Shown piece by piece: positions 18,099 through 26,401 of a DNA stretch of 64,000 nt. The notes beneath the pieces are model-generated. The model ran no database searches, had not been told where the DNA came from, and worked only from the letters and a program-made list of their open reading frames with translations. This DNA is from Clostridiales bacterium. GTDB taxonomy: Bacteria > Bacillota > Clostridia > Christensenellales > Borkfalkiaceae. The stretch lies in NCBI GenBank assembly GCA_015069485.1, contig SVIM01000006.1:1-64000 (forward strand), in the 5' to 3' direction. How positions within the stretch are numbered: position 1 is the stretch's first letter; each line of letters begins with the position of its first letter. A program made the position numbers and the translations under genes.

Positions 18099-18127
18099 AT
18101 TTTAACACAATAACAATAAATTTTCAA
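18099..18127 (-). promoter_or_regulatory. Predicted promoter of galE-mgsA
   Basis: On the minus strand TTGAAA (18127-18122), 17 bases and TAAAAT (18104-18099). It lies between the pilB stop and the galE start. No clear terminator follows pilB, so read-through from the pilus operon is possible. Confidence 0.6.
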
Positions 18128-18141
18128 CAAAAAAATTAAAA

Positions 18142-19806
18142 TTAGTCGCAAAATAGTCCCGTAAGCTCGTTTATATCGGTTATTCCCTGCAAAACTAAGC
18201 TTTTACAACTATCCCAAAGAGTTACCATACCTTCGGAAATAGCAATTTTTTTAAGATCTTCGTTGCTTTTGCCCTTTGTTACGCCGTGACGCATACTTTC
18301 GCTCATATACATAATTTCGTGTACGGCTTGCCTACCCTTATACCCCGTATAAGAGCAAAAACGACAACCGCAGGCACGGTAAATTTTTGTAGAATTTTCC
18401 AGCCCTAAAAGATTTAATTCTGCTTTAGTTGCATTATCTTGTTTTTTGCAGTTGGGGCAAAGTATTTTTACAAGCCTTTGCGCTATTACGCCCTTTAAAG
18501 CGTCCGCAACTAAGTAATCGGAAATTTTCATATCCTCAAGCCTTATAATTGCGCCCGTTGCGTCGTTGGTATGTAAAGTAGATAAAACTAAATGGCCGGT
18601 AATCGCTGCCCTTACGGCAATTTCCGCCGTTTCCTCGTCACGGATTTCACCTACCATAATAATATCGGGGTCTTGCCTTAAAATACTTTTTAAAACGGTT
18701 GCAAAGCTTAGGTTTGCCTTATTGTTTACTTGTACTTGATTTATTCCCGGCATACTGTATTCGACAGGGTCTTCTACCGTAATTACGTTTAACGAAGGTT
18801 TTGCAATTTCTTTTATAAAAGAATACAAGGTAGTCGATTTGCCGCACCCAGTAGGGCCCGTTAAAAGCACTATTCCGTGAGAGTGAGAAAGTATTTTATC
18901 TACTACTGCGTTTTCTTGCTCGGTAAAGCCTAAATCCTTACGTGAAAAGCCGAAGGTAGTTTTATCTAAAATTCTTATAACGAACTTTTCGCCGTGAACG
19001 GTTGGCAAGGTTGAAAGGCGCAAGTCGTATTCTAATTCGCCTATTTTTAAACTTATTCTACCGTCTTGGGGAATACGCCTTTCGGCAATATTAATGCCCG
19101 ACATTATTTTAAGCCTTGCGCATATCGAAGAATAGCTTTCGATAGGGAATTCCGCCCTTTCTAAAAGGTCGCCGTCAATTCTGTAGCGCACTTTTACGAA
19201 GTGCTCAAAGGGTTCTATATGAATATCTGAAGCCCTTAAGGGAATTGCTTCCCTTATTATTGAATCAACTAATCTTACCGTAGGGTTGTTTATAGCGTCG
19301 TCAAAGCTTTCATCTATACTTTTTTGTTCTGCAGAAGGCGCGTTAGTTAAAGATAAATCGTCTAACGCCTTTTCTGCAGAAATTTTTGCCGTAACGGAAT
19401 TTATATAGGTTAAAATTTGAGATGTTGGGGCTAAAATATATTCCGTTTTATAATTTAATAAATTTGTTGACGAATAAATTTGCATATCCGCAGGGTTTGC
19501 GATTGCAACTAAAAGCTTATTATTTACAACCTTTACAGGCAAAATCTTTTTTCTTTTTAAAAAAGAAAGCTTAAAGCTGTTTAATAACGCATTGTCAACC
19601 TCTAACATATCTACCTGCGAATAGGGCATATTGTAAAATTCCGCCAAAACGGGCAACGCTTCAAGCTCGGTGCAATATTTTTGTGAAACGAGGTATTCCG
19701 TTACCGTTTTGCCCGAATCTATTATATTTTGCTCCAACAATGCAAAATCGCTACTTTTTATTAAGTTTTTGTTTTTAAAAAGCTTTAAAAGTTGTAAATT
19801 GTTCAT
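18142..19806 (-). CDS. pilB: Type IV pilus assembly ATPase PilB (GspE family)
   Basis: PilB is the cytoplasmic hexameric ATPase that drives pilus extension. An N-terminal GspE-N/MshEN-like domain (about residues 1-130) precedes the motor. Walker A is GPTGCGKSTTLY near residue 317, the Asp box lies in TVEDPVEYSMPGINQVQVN, Walker B in RQDPDIIMVGEIRDEETAEI, and the His box in GHLVLSTLHTNDATGA. A zinc site is formed by CPNCKK and CGCRFC. The ORF track adds 23 residues; the ATG at 19806, one base after the pilC stop, gives the family start MNNLQLLKLFK, although its ribosome binding site is weak (GGTG). It is last of the pilus operon. No PilT-type retraction ATPase is present here. Confidence 0.94.
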   Translation of the reverse strand: MNNLQLLKLFKNKNLIKSSDFALLEQNIIDSGKTVTEYLVSQKYCTELEALPVLAEFYNMPYSQVDMLEVDNALLNSFKLSFLKRKKILPVKVVNNKLLVAIANPADMQIYSSTNLLNYKTEYILAPTSQILTYINSVTAKISAEKALDDLSLTNAPSAEQKSIDESFDDAINNPTVRLVDSIIREAIPLRASDIHIEPFEHFVKVRYRIDGDLLERAEFPIESYSSICARLKIMSGINIAERRIPQDGRISLKIGELEYDLRLSTLPTVHGEKFVIRILDKTTFGFSRKDLGFTEQENAVVDKILSHSHGIVLLTGPTGCGKSTTLYSFIKEIAKPSLNVITVEDPVEYSMPGINQVQVNNKANLSFATVLKSILRQDPDIIMVGEIRDEETAEIAVRAAITGHLVLSTLHTNDATGAIIRLEDMKISDYLVADALKGVIAQRLVKILCPNCKKQDNATKAELNLLGLENSTKIYRACGCRFCSYTGYKGRQAVHEIMYMSESMRHGVTKGKSNEDLKKIAISEGMVTLWDSCKSLVLQGITDINELTGLFCD

Positions 19807-19807
19807 A

Positions 19808-21019
19808 TTAAGCACCAAAATTTTGCATAATTTGTAAAAGCGGTGAATATACAGCGTAAAATAGCGCCCCCACACAAGCGCCGATTATTATTAAAATTAA
19901 AGGTTGAATAACCGTTGCTAAATTTGTTAACGAAGCCTCGGCACGGCTATCGAAAAAGGAACAGGCGTTTATAAGAACTGACGATAAAGTATCGGTTTCT
20001 TCCCCAACGGAAATCATTTGAATAATAAGCGAAGGGAAAATACCGTAGCAGTCTAACGCATCTGCAATACTCATACCTTTTTTAATATCTTCTATCGCCA
20101 AATCGAGTTTTTTCTCGATAAACTTATTGCCTATTACTATTTTTGAAGTTTGTAACGCCAAAACTGCATCCATACCGCTATCAATTAAAAAGGCAAACGC
20201 CCTAGCAAAGCGAGCCGTGTAAATATCGGTGTTAATCTTTTTAAATATAGGAAGCTTAACCTTTAAAAAATGAAAAAAGTATTTACCTTTTTCCGTCTTT
20301 AATATAACGAAAATTAAAAGTGCGATTAAAATTACTACCAAAAGTATATAAGCGATATTTTGCCTTATAAAATTACCGGCGTTATAAAGCGCAACGGTAA
20401 ATGCAGGCATATCAATATTCATAGTAGAAAGCGCGTCCATAAAGGTTGGAATAACGAAGGTTAACATTAAAACTATTATTGCAATAGCCAAAATAATTAA
20501 AATTATAGGATATACCATAGCGCTTTTAATTTTTTTACTAATGCTTGCGTCCGACTGAAAATAATCTGCCAAGGTTATTAAAACCTTGTCTAACGCACCG
20601 GATGCTTCACCTACGGATATCATAGAACAAAAAAAGTGAGGAAAAATTTTTTCGTGCTTGCCAAGTGCTTCAGAAAGTAAGCTTCCACCCTTTACGTCTT
20701 GGCAAACAAAGCTTAAGGTGCTTTTAAGCAACCGTGAAAAAGACTGATTTTTTAAGCTTTCTAAAGCGACTATTAAGGTGACGCCGGAGCTTAATAATAC
20801 CGAAAACTGCCTACAAAAAGCAGAAAGCTCGGTAATAGATACCTTTCCGCTAACGGTAAAAAAGCGATTTGCCGTAGTTTTTTCAAAGCGCTTTGCCTTT
20901 AATAAATATAAATTTTGTTCTGCAAGCTTTTTTGCAAGGTCATTTTCGTCTTCGGCTATGTAAAAACCGCTTACCCTTTTCTTTTGCAAATTTACTGCCG
21001 TATATTTATATTTTTTCAA
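19808..21019 (-). CDS. pilC: Type IV pilus inner-membrane platform protein PilC (GspF family)
   Basis: PilC is the membrane platform that PilB turns to assemble pilin. It has two tandem GspF domains: first LSAFCRQFSVLLSSGVTLIVALESL ... GGSLLSEALGKHEKIFPHFFCSMISVGEASGALDKVL, second YTARFARAFAFLIDSGMDAVLALQ ... GMSIADALDCYGIFPSLIIQMISVGEETDTL. Three strong transmembrane helices lie after domain 1, before domain 2 and at the C-terminus (LATVIQPLILIIIGACVGALFYAVYSPLLQI). The length of 403 residues is normal. The N-terminal 60 residues are the usual YTAVNLQKKRVSG segment. Confidence 0.94.
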   Translation of the reverse strand: MKKYKYTAVNLQKKRVSGFYIAEDENDLAKKLAEQNLYLLKAKRFEKTTANRFFTVSGKVSITELSAFCRQFSVLLSSGVTLIVALESLKNQSFSRLLKSTLSFVCQDVKGGSLLSEALGKHEKIFPHFFCSMISVGEASGALDKVLITLADYFQSDASISKKIKSAMVYPIILIILAIAIIVLMLTFVIPTFMDALSTMNIDMPAFTVALYNAGNFIRQNIAYILLVVILIALLIFVILKTEKGKYFFHFLKVKLPIFKKINTDIYTARFARAFAFLIDSGMDAVLALQTSKIVIGNKFIEKKLDLAIEDIKKGMSIADALDCYGIFPSLIIQMISVGEETDTLSSVLINACSFFDSRAEASLTNLATVIQPLILIIIGACVGALFYAVYSPLLQIMQNFGA

Positions 21020-21030
21020 ACTAACTTCTC

Positions 21031-21840
21031 CTAAATAATTAAAATTGAAAGGTAAATATCGGCAATTTGCTCACCGAAGAATAAAGAAAATGCAATACCC
21101 AAACAAAGATAGGGCGCAAATGCAAATTCGTCGCACGGTTCGGCAATTGGAAGGCGCGTTTTTATTGGCGAAACGAAGTGTTTTATAATAATTCCTATTA
21201 GCGCAAGAATAACGCTTATAAAAATAGCAACGCAAACCGCCTTTGCGCCAAGCATAAGCCCAGCAACCCCCATTAGCTTTATATCTCCAAAGCCCAAGCC
21301 CTCCCTTTTAAAAAGCAAAAAGGAAGCAAAATAGAAAAACAGGAAAAATATTGCGCCTATTAAAAATCCGCCTATTAAATTTAAGGCGATACCGTAATTA
21401 ATAAATAAATTTGCAACCGAGCAAATTAGTATTACGAGTTGCAGGCTATCAGGTATAAAAAGATGCTTTTCGTCAATTAGAGCAACGCAAATTAAAGCCG
21501 ATAAAAATATACATACGATTGCCGTGTAGAATATGCCGTTGGTATAAAAAAATACTGCAGATAAAAACCATAAAATTAGGTTTAATAATTCCACAAAAAA
21601 GTATTCAAACGATATATTTTGCTTGCAATTACGGCATTTGCCACCCAAAATCAGATAGGCAATTAGCGGGATGTTATCATACCACTTAATTTGACTTTTA
21701 CATTTTGGACAAGTTGAACGGGGAAAAGCCAAGCTTATGCCGTATGGCAGTCGGCTTATTACGACGTTTAGAAAACTGCCCACGCAAAGCCCAACTACTG
21801 CAAAAATTATTACGGTTGAATAAAAATAAATTTGCTCCAT
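21031..21840 (-). CDS. pilD: Prepilin peptidase / N-methyltransferase PilD
   Basis: PilD cuts the leader from prepilins after the conserved Gly and methylates the new N-terminus. The N-terminal cytoplasmic domain has GSFLNVVISRLPYGIS and the two zinc CxxC pairs CPKCKSQIKWYDNIP and CRNCKQNISFEYFFVELL. The aspartyl protease motif GLGFGDIKLMG carries one catalytic Asp and LIDEKHLFIPDSLQ the other. About seven or eight hydrophobic helices fill the rest. The length of 269 residues fits the bifunctional form. It ends 12 bases before pilC. Confidence 0.95.
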   Translation of the reverse strand: MEQIYFYSTVIIFAVVGLCVGSFLNVVISRLPYGISLAFPRSTCPKCKSQIKWYDNIPLIAYLILGGKCRNCKQNISFEYFFVELLNLILWFLSAVFFYTNGIFYTAIVCIFLSALICVALIDEKHLFIPDSLQLVILICSVANLFINYGIALNLIGGFLIGAIFFLFFYFASFLLFKREGLGFGDIKLMGVAGLMLGAKAVCVAIFISVILALIGIIIKHFVSPIKTRLPIAEPCDEFAFAPYLCLGIAFSLFFGEQIADIYLSILII

Positions 21841-21841
21841 A

Positions 21842-22192
21842 CTATTCCCCGTAAATATATTTTACAAATTTTCGCTCGCCGTCTTCTTCTGCAACCTCTA
21901 CCGTAAGCACTACCTTTTGCCCACTTTTTGCAATAAGAGTGCCTTCTGTTAGGCTAAAGGTTATATCGAATTCGTTTTCCTTAGGTAAATCGGTTTGGTC
22001 TATAAAAGATAGCGCGCAGTCGTCTAAAAATTGCTTTTGCAAAACGAAATCTTTATACGAATTAACTGCTTGCGTGGAAAGATTGGCAAACGAAAGCAAA
22101 ACTGCAGTTATTGCAATTACGAAAGCCATTAAAAACACAGCGTACTCCAACGCAAAGCCACTATTCAAATTTTTATTTATATTTTTATACAA
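21842..22192 (-). CDS. Small pilin-like membrane protein of the pilus operon
   Basis: The ORF track shows a 151-residue ORF, but its first part overlaps the upstream prepilin gene out of frame. An AAGGAG site (22202-22207 region) lies eight bases before a TTG at 22192, which overlaps the stop of the preceding gene by eight bases. That start gives about 116 residues beginning YKNINKNLNSGFALEYAV. The hydrophobic N-terminus SGFALEYAVFLMAFVIAITAVLLSF resembles a prepilin leader, with Gly and Phe in place but Glu at +4 instead of +5. It may be a minor pilin (PilX-like) or an assembly factor. I cannot assign it further. TTG plus overlap suggests translational coupling. Confidence 0.72.
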   Translation of the reverse strand: MYKNINKNLNSGFALEYAVFLMAFVIAITAVLLSFANLSTQAVNSYKDFVLQKQFLDDCALSFIDQTDLPKENEFDITFSLTEGTLIAKSGQKVVLTVEVAEEDGERKFVKYIYGE

Positions 22193-22655
22193 AATTATAG
22201 CTCCTTGAATAAGTGTAAACTGCGTTATTTGAACGCGCGGTATATCCGTTAATTTGCGCTTGAATACTGTTTGTAGCTTGAACAAATAAAACTTCAACTA
22301 AACCGCAATCGAAAACTAATTCATACGCTATTGCTTTATTATCAGCGTCTAAACCGTTATGGTTTTTAGATACCGAAACCTTATCGTTAAAGCAAAAGGT
22401 TAAAGAAGATTCAAAGCTTTCAAAAAAGCCGTCGTAATTCGTTGAATTATTTATAGAGCTATTAATGCAGTTTAACGACGCTTGGGAATACGAAATTATA
22501 GTGGCAGTTTTTTTAGAATTATTAATTACCGACGAAAAAGCCATACAAGCTGATATTGCAGAAAAGGAAATTAATAATATAAGCGCCATAGAAACTACTA
22601 CTTCTACCAGCGAAAATCCCCGATTAAATTTTTTAGTTAAAGTTAAATTCTTCAT
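22185..22655 (-). CDS. Minor prepilin (PilV/GspI-like)
   Basis: A roughly 156-residue prepilin with leader TKKFNRG followed by FSLVEVVVSMALILLISFSAISACMAF, that is Gly before the cut, Phe+1 and Glu+5. The mature domain is short and polar with four Cys residues and is not recognisable in detail. The ORF track starts at a GTG (22667); the ATG four codons later at 22655 is equally possible, and neither has a good ribosome binding site. The gene overlaps the end of the PilM-like gene, which points to coupled translation. It probably caps or primes the pilus. Confidence 0.82.
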   Translation of the reverse strand: MKNLTLTKKFNRGFSLVEVVVSMALILLISFSAISACMAFSSVINNSKKTATIISYSQASLNCINSSINNSTNYDGFFESFESSLTFCFNDKVSVSKNHNGLDADNKAIAYELVFDCGLVEVLFVQATNSIQAQINGYTARSNNAVYTYSRSYNFV

Positions 22656-23565
22656 TTGATTTTGCACAAAACAGCGCGCCTAAAAGGGCAATATTTTTAG
22701 TGAATTTGTATTCTTGGCAATCTAAAACTGAAATTTGCAAATTTTTAGCGTTCGTAATTAAATAGTTTTTTAAATCGTTTGATGCGTTTAAAACTATCTC
22801 TTGAATTTTGACGCAGTTATCTGTTAAATTAAAGTTTTTCGCAAAATCTTGCATACGAAAAAGTATTTTTTCTTTTGCAGATTCGTCGCTGACACCGTCG
22901 GTTTTATAAACGGAAACCGCCTTGCCGTTAACAACTGCAATAAACGAAACGGCTTCATTGCTTTCGTCGATTAAAAGAACGCTTTTCCTTTTAATTTCGG
23001 GGTAAATTTTTAAAGCAAAGTTAGCGGAACAATTTGCGCTAAAGGTTAGCGCCGTGCACTTAAGCCCTGCATTTTTTAACGCAATTAAAATGTTGCTTTT
23101 TATTTGATTATTAATTGAAGCAGCTATGTAATTTACGCTATTTTTATTTTTAGAAAACAGCGAGAATTTAGTACAAATCTCGTTTACATTTTCATAGTCC
23201 TTTTCTATTACAGAAAGTAGCGCTCTCTCTTGCATTTTTCCGTTAATTTGGGGCAATGAAATCGGGTCTAATACGACGGATTCGTCGGGCAAAATAATAT
23301 GTATAGATTTTGCGGTAGTTGCGCCATATTCTGCCACCAATTCAGTTAATAATTGCGAAAATTCAGCCATACCCGATTGAGTTAAAGCACCGTTTTTAAA
23401 GTGGTATAGGCTTGTTTTTAAGGTGGATAAATTTATACCGAAAACGCTTGCAATTTGTACGCAATTTTTATAAAAATTAAAGCTTAATATAAGGTTTAAT
23501 TTATTTTTATTATTGCTTTTAAAAGCTTTGCATATTGTGTTAAAAAAGTTATTATTTGCCTTCAT
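22633..23565 (-). CDS. PilM-like actin-fold protein of the pilus operon
   Basis: A 310-residue cytoplasmic protein between two prepilin genes. The pattern of an N-terminal LILSFNFYKNCVQIASV, a middle SIHIILPDESVVLDPISLP and a later VLLIDESNEAVSFIAVVNGKAVSVYKTDG fits a PilM/FtsA-type actin-like fold: beta strands of the ATPase domain with a phosphate-2-like DESNE. Similarity is weak, and no PilN or PilO follows, although PilM usually pairs with them. The position in the operon is the strongest support. A GspL-like protein is the main alternative. Its stop codon region overlaps the next prepilin gene. Confidence 0.55.
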   Translation of the reverse strand: MKANNNFFNTICKAFKSNNKNKLNLILSFNFYKNCVQIASVFGINLSTLKTSLYHFKNGALTQSGMAEFSQLLTELVAEYGATTAKSIHIILPDESVVLDPISLPQINGKMQERALLSVIEKDYENVNEICTKFSLFSKNKNSVNYIAASINNQIKSNILIALKNAGLKCTALTFSANCSANFALKIYPEIKRKSVLLIDESNEAVSFIAVVNGKAVSVYKTDGVSDESAKEKILFRMQDFAKNFNLTDNCVKIQEIVLNASNDLKNYLITNAKNLQISVLDCQEYKFTKNIALLGALFCAKSNEEFNFN

Positions 23566-24075
23566 TTAAACCTCTGTATAAATTAAATTACAACTAAAAA
23601 ATTCACTTTTTACGTGCAATAATACGGTAAATATAAATGAATTGTTTTTATCTGCATTTTCGCTTTGAGAGTATTTTTCAATTAAAAATTTATTTGCGCC
23701 GTTACAGTTTAAAATTATCGTTTCGTAATTTGAATTCGTTGGAAATTCAAAGGTGATTTGCAAATTATTATTGATTGCTTGCGCCTTTATATAATAGCAA
23801 TTTTGCGTATAAGCATCTTGCGCGCAAGCTACTAAATCTTCTTCGTTATAAACTAAAAAGTTGAAATTATTATTATCGTAATAAGAAAACCATAAGCTTG
23901 TATAGTTTTGTAAAAGAAGTTGATTGCGCGATATTTCCTGTTGATTTTTGGCATTATTTATAAAGGAATTTAAGTAAACGATAAACGAAATTACAATGCC
24001 TGCTATAAGCGAAAATACCGCCATGCTTACGATAAGTTCATTTAGCGTAAAGCCGTTATTTTTTAATTTTTTCAT
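23566..24075 (-). CDS. Minor prepilin (PilW/GspJ-like), first gene of pilus operon
   Basis: A roughly 169-residue prepilin with leader MKKLKNNG followed by FTLNELIVSMAVFSLIAGIVISFIVYL, with Gly before the cut, Phe+1 and Glu+5. The mature domain is rich in Asn and Tyr and unrecognised beyond the fold class. The ORF track starts at a TTG two codons earlier (24081); the ATG at 24075 is preferred. There is no Shine-Dalgarno sequence at normal distance: the AAAAAAGGT tract lies across a hairpin (24084-24103). It ends next to the PilM-like gene. Confidence 0.82.
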   Translation of the reverse strand: MKKLKNNGFTLNELIVSMAVFSLIAGIVISFIVYLNSFINNAKNQQEISRNQLLLQNYTSLWFSYYDNNNFNFLVYNEEDLVACAQDAYTQNCYYIKAQAINNNLQITFEFPTNSNYETIILNCNGANKFLIEKYSQSENADKNNSFIFTVLLHVKSEFFSCNLIYTEV

Positions 24076-24083
24076 AGACAAAA

Positions 24084-24103
24084 GGGGTAGTATAACCTAC
24101 CCC
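24084..24103 (-). terminator. Hairpin between thiI and the pilus operon
   Basis: GGGGTAG-GTTATA-CTACCCC on the minus strand is followed by TTTTGTC and then, nine bases from the stem, the prepilin ATG. It may end the thiI transcript or, since it sits at the start of the pilus operon, act on translation. No separate promoter for the pilus genes is visible after it. Confidence 0.6.
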
Positions 24104-24113
24104 ACCTTTTTTA

Positions 24114-25274
24114 TTATTGGTCGATTTGTATTACTTCTAAAGAATTTAACGCCTCTTCCATTAGTTTTTCTAATTCGAGTTTTGATTCCTCTTGTAAAAC
24201 GTCCGCCATTTTAGGTTTTATTACAGGGTGTCTGGGTAAGAATACGGTACAGCAGTCTTCGTAGGGTAAAATAGAAGTTTCGTATGCACCCATAGCACGG
24301 CTTCTTTCAATTATTTCGTTTTTGTCAAAACCACATAAGGGACGCAAAACGGGCAATTCCTTAATAACGCTGTTTGAAGAAGTCATACCTTCTACCGTTT
24401 GACTTGCAACTTGACCTAAGCTTTCGCCCGTTATAATACATTGACAACCCGTTTTTTTGGCAACTGCTTCGGCAATACGCATCATAAAACGCCTTAATAA
24501 GGTTACCATAAAATCGCCGTTACATTTTTTGTGAATTTCTTCTTGAATATGCGTAACGGAAACCACGTTCAATTTAGTTCCGCCCGTGTAGCCTGCAAGC
24601 ACGTTGGCAAGATCGATTACCTTTTCTTTGGCTTGCATATTCGTATAAGGGTAGCTATGGAAGTGTAAGCACTCTATATTCATACCGCGCTTTGCTATCA
24701 TATGGCCGGCTACGGGGCTATCTATTCCGCCAGAAAGCAACAACAAGCCCTTGCCTGCAGTACCTACGGGCATACCGCCTGCCCCCTTAATATATTCGGC
24801 AAATACTAACGATTTACCGTTTTCTCTTATATCTACGTTAATAGTAAAATCGGGATTATGAACGTCTACGGAAAGGTTTTTATTTTTAGAAAGCAATCTT
24901 CCGCCAATTTCTGCGCTAATTTGCATAGAATTTAAGGGGAATTTTTTATCTGCCCTATGCGTTGCAACCTTAAAAGTGCCAAAATCCCTGCTTACTTGTT
25001 GCGCTGCGTAAAAAATTTCGTCCATAGAGGAATTTACTTTGTTTGCAACGCTTAAGGTGTGTATGCCAAAAACCTTTAAAAGCCTTTCTAAAATCAAGTC
25101 CGTGTTGTATTCTTCAAAATTTTCAACTAAATATCTTCCGCTTTGCTTGCGAATTTCGTGAGGGATACCCTTTAACGCCTTTTCCATATTTGCGTAAAAG
25201 GCCTTTTCAAAATATCCGCGATTATTTCCTTTTAAATGAATTTCCGCATAGCGGATTATTATAACCTTTTCCAT
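24114..25274 (-). CDS. thiI: tRNA 4-thiouridine synthase ThiI
   Basis: ThiI adenylates U8 of tRNA and, with sulfur from a cysteine desulfurase, makes 4-thiouridine; it can also supply sulfur for thiamine. The N-terminal ferredoxin-like and THUMP regions include YAEIHLKGNNRGYFEKAF. The PP-loop is LLLLSGGIDSPVAGHMIAKRG near residue 180, followed by TGESLGQVASQTVEG. The protein ends after the adenylation domain at 386 residues and has no rhodanese domain, the usual Firmicutes form. Its ATG shares one base with the stop of the desulfurase gene (TAATG), so the two are coupled. Confidence 0.96.
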   Translation of the reverse strand: MEKVIIIRYAEIHLKGNNRGYFEKAFYANMEKALKGIPHEIRKQSGRYLVENFEEYNTDLILERLLKVFGIHTLSVANKVNSSMDEIFYAAQQVSRDFGTFKVATHRADKKFPLNSMQISAEIGGRLLSKNKNLSVDVHNPDFTINVDIRENGKSLVFAEYIKGAGGMPVGTAGKGLLLLSGGIDSPVAGHMIAKRGMNIECLHFHSYPYTNMQAKEKVIDLANVLAGYTGGTKLNVVSVTHIQEEIHKKCNGDFMVTLLRRFMMRIAEAVAKKTGCQCIITGESLGQVASQTVEGMTSSNSVIKELPVLRPLCGFDKNEIIERSRAMGAYETSILPYEDCCTVFLPRHPVIKPKMADVLQEESKLELEKLMEEALNSLEVIQIDQ

Positions 25275-26401
25275 TATTTCATTATCTCTTTTCTGTTTTT
25301 TACCGTTTCATTAATAATTTTTACGGCAATTTTAATTTCTTCTTCGCTATTTTCTGGCGAAAAGCTTATTCTAAGCACTCCGTCAAGTAAATTTTCGGCT
25401 ATGCCACAAGCTAAAATAACCCTTGAATAGCGCTTTTTATCGTTAGAAGAGCAAGCCGAGCCCGTGCCGACAATAACGCCTTTATCATTGAGCTCGTGCA
25501 TAATAGTTTCACCTCTAACCCCCTCTACACCCAAGGTTAAAATGTAGGGCGAGGCGTTATTGCCGCTTATTTTAGTAAAGAGCGACGCATCTAACAAAGA
25601 GCAAAATAAGGCGTTAAGCTTACTTACCTTTTCGTAATTATTTGTGATGTTTTGATATTTTTTTATAGCGCAAAGCTCCATAGCCTTTATGCCAAAAACG
25701 TTTTCCGTTCCGCTTCTAAGGCCACCCTCTTGTCCTCCGCCATAAATTAACGGCTTTATAACAAGATTTTTGCGCTTAATAAGCGCACCGCTACCCTTTA
25801 AGGCGTTTATTTTATGTGCGCTTATCGAATACAAATCGATATTTTTATTAAGCCTTGTAGGAATTTTTCCAAAAGCTTGAACCCCGTCAGAGTGAAACAA
25901 GGCTTGCTTGTTTTTTGCCTTTACCGCCGTTGCGATAGCATTAATATCGTTTATTGCGCCCGTTTCGTTATTTACTTGAATAACAGATACTAATGAGGTT
26001 TTTGCATCAATCAAGCTTAATAAATGATTGATATCGACGCTGCCGTCTCTATTTAAATTTGCAAACCTTACTTCTATTCCGCGATTCTTTGCCTCGTTTA
26101 CAGCAGAAAAAATTGCAGAGTGTTCACCTAAAGTAGTTACTATATTACCCCTTTTTCCACCGCAAAAAATTGCGTGATTATCGGCTTCCGTACCGCAGGA
26201 GGTAAAAATAATTTCGTAATTATTTGAATCGGCAATTAAATTTAATAAGTTTTTTCTACTTTCCTTTAATTGGCAATGCAAATTATATCCTTCCGAATAT
26301 AAAGCGGAAGGATTATAATACTGTTCGTATAAATATTTTTCGGCAAGCTTAACACACTCTAAATCGGGTTTAGTCGTTGCCGCATTATCGAGATATATCA
26401 T
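25274..26401 (-). CDS. Cysteine desulfurase (IscS/NifS family), partner of ThiI
   Basis: This PLP enzyme takes sulfur from cysteine and holds it as a persulfide for ThiI, encoded immediately downstream. The sequence has YLDNAATTKP, TSCGTEADNHAI, QVNNETGAINDI, the PLP lysine in SISAHKINALKGSGAL and the catalytic Cys loop in GTGSACSSNDKKRYSR. The length of 375 residues is typical. Pairing with thiI is known from Bacillus (nifZ-thiI). It begins within the stop codon region of the carB fusion gene, so it seems to be the tail of the arginine operon transcript. Confidence 0.94.
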   Translation of the reverse strand: MIYLDNAATTKPDLECVKLAEKYLYEQYYNPSALYSEGYNLHCQLKESRKNLLNLIADSNNYEIIFTSCGTEADNHAIFCGGKRGNIVTTLGEHSAIFSAVNEAKNRGIEVRFANLNRDGSVDINHLLSLIDAKTSLVSVIQVNNETGAINDINAIATAVKAKNKQALFHSDGVQAFGKIPTRLNKNIDLYSISAHKINALKGSGALIKRKNLVIKPLIYGGGQEGGLRSGTENVFGIKAMELCAIKKYQNITNNYEKVSKLNALFCSLLDASLFTKISGNNASPYILTLGVEGVRGETIMHELNDKGVIVGTGSACSSNDKKRYSRVILACGIAENLLDGVLRISFSPENSEEEIKIAVKIINETVKNRKEIMK

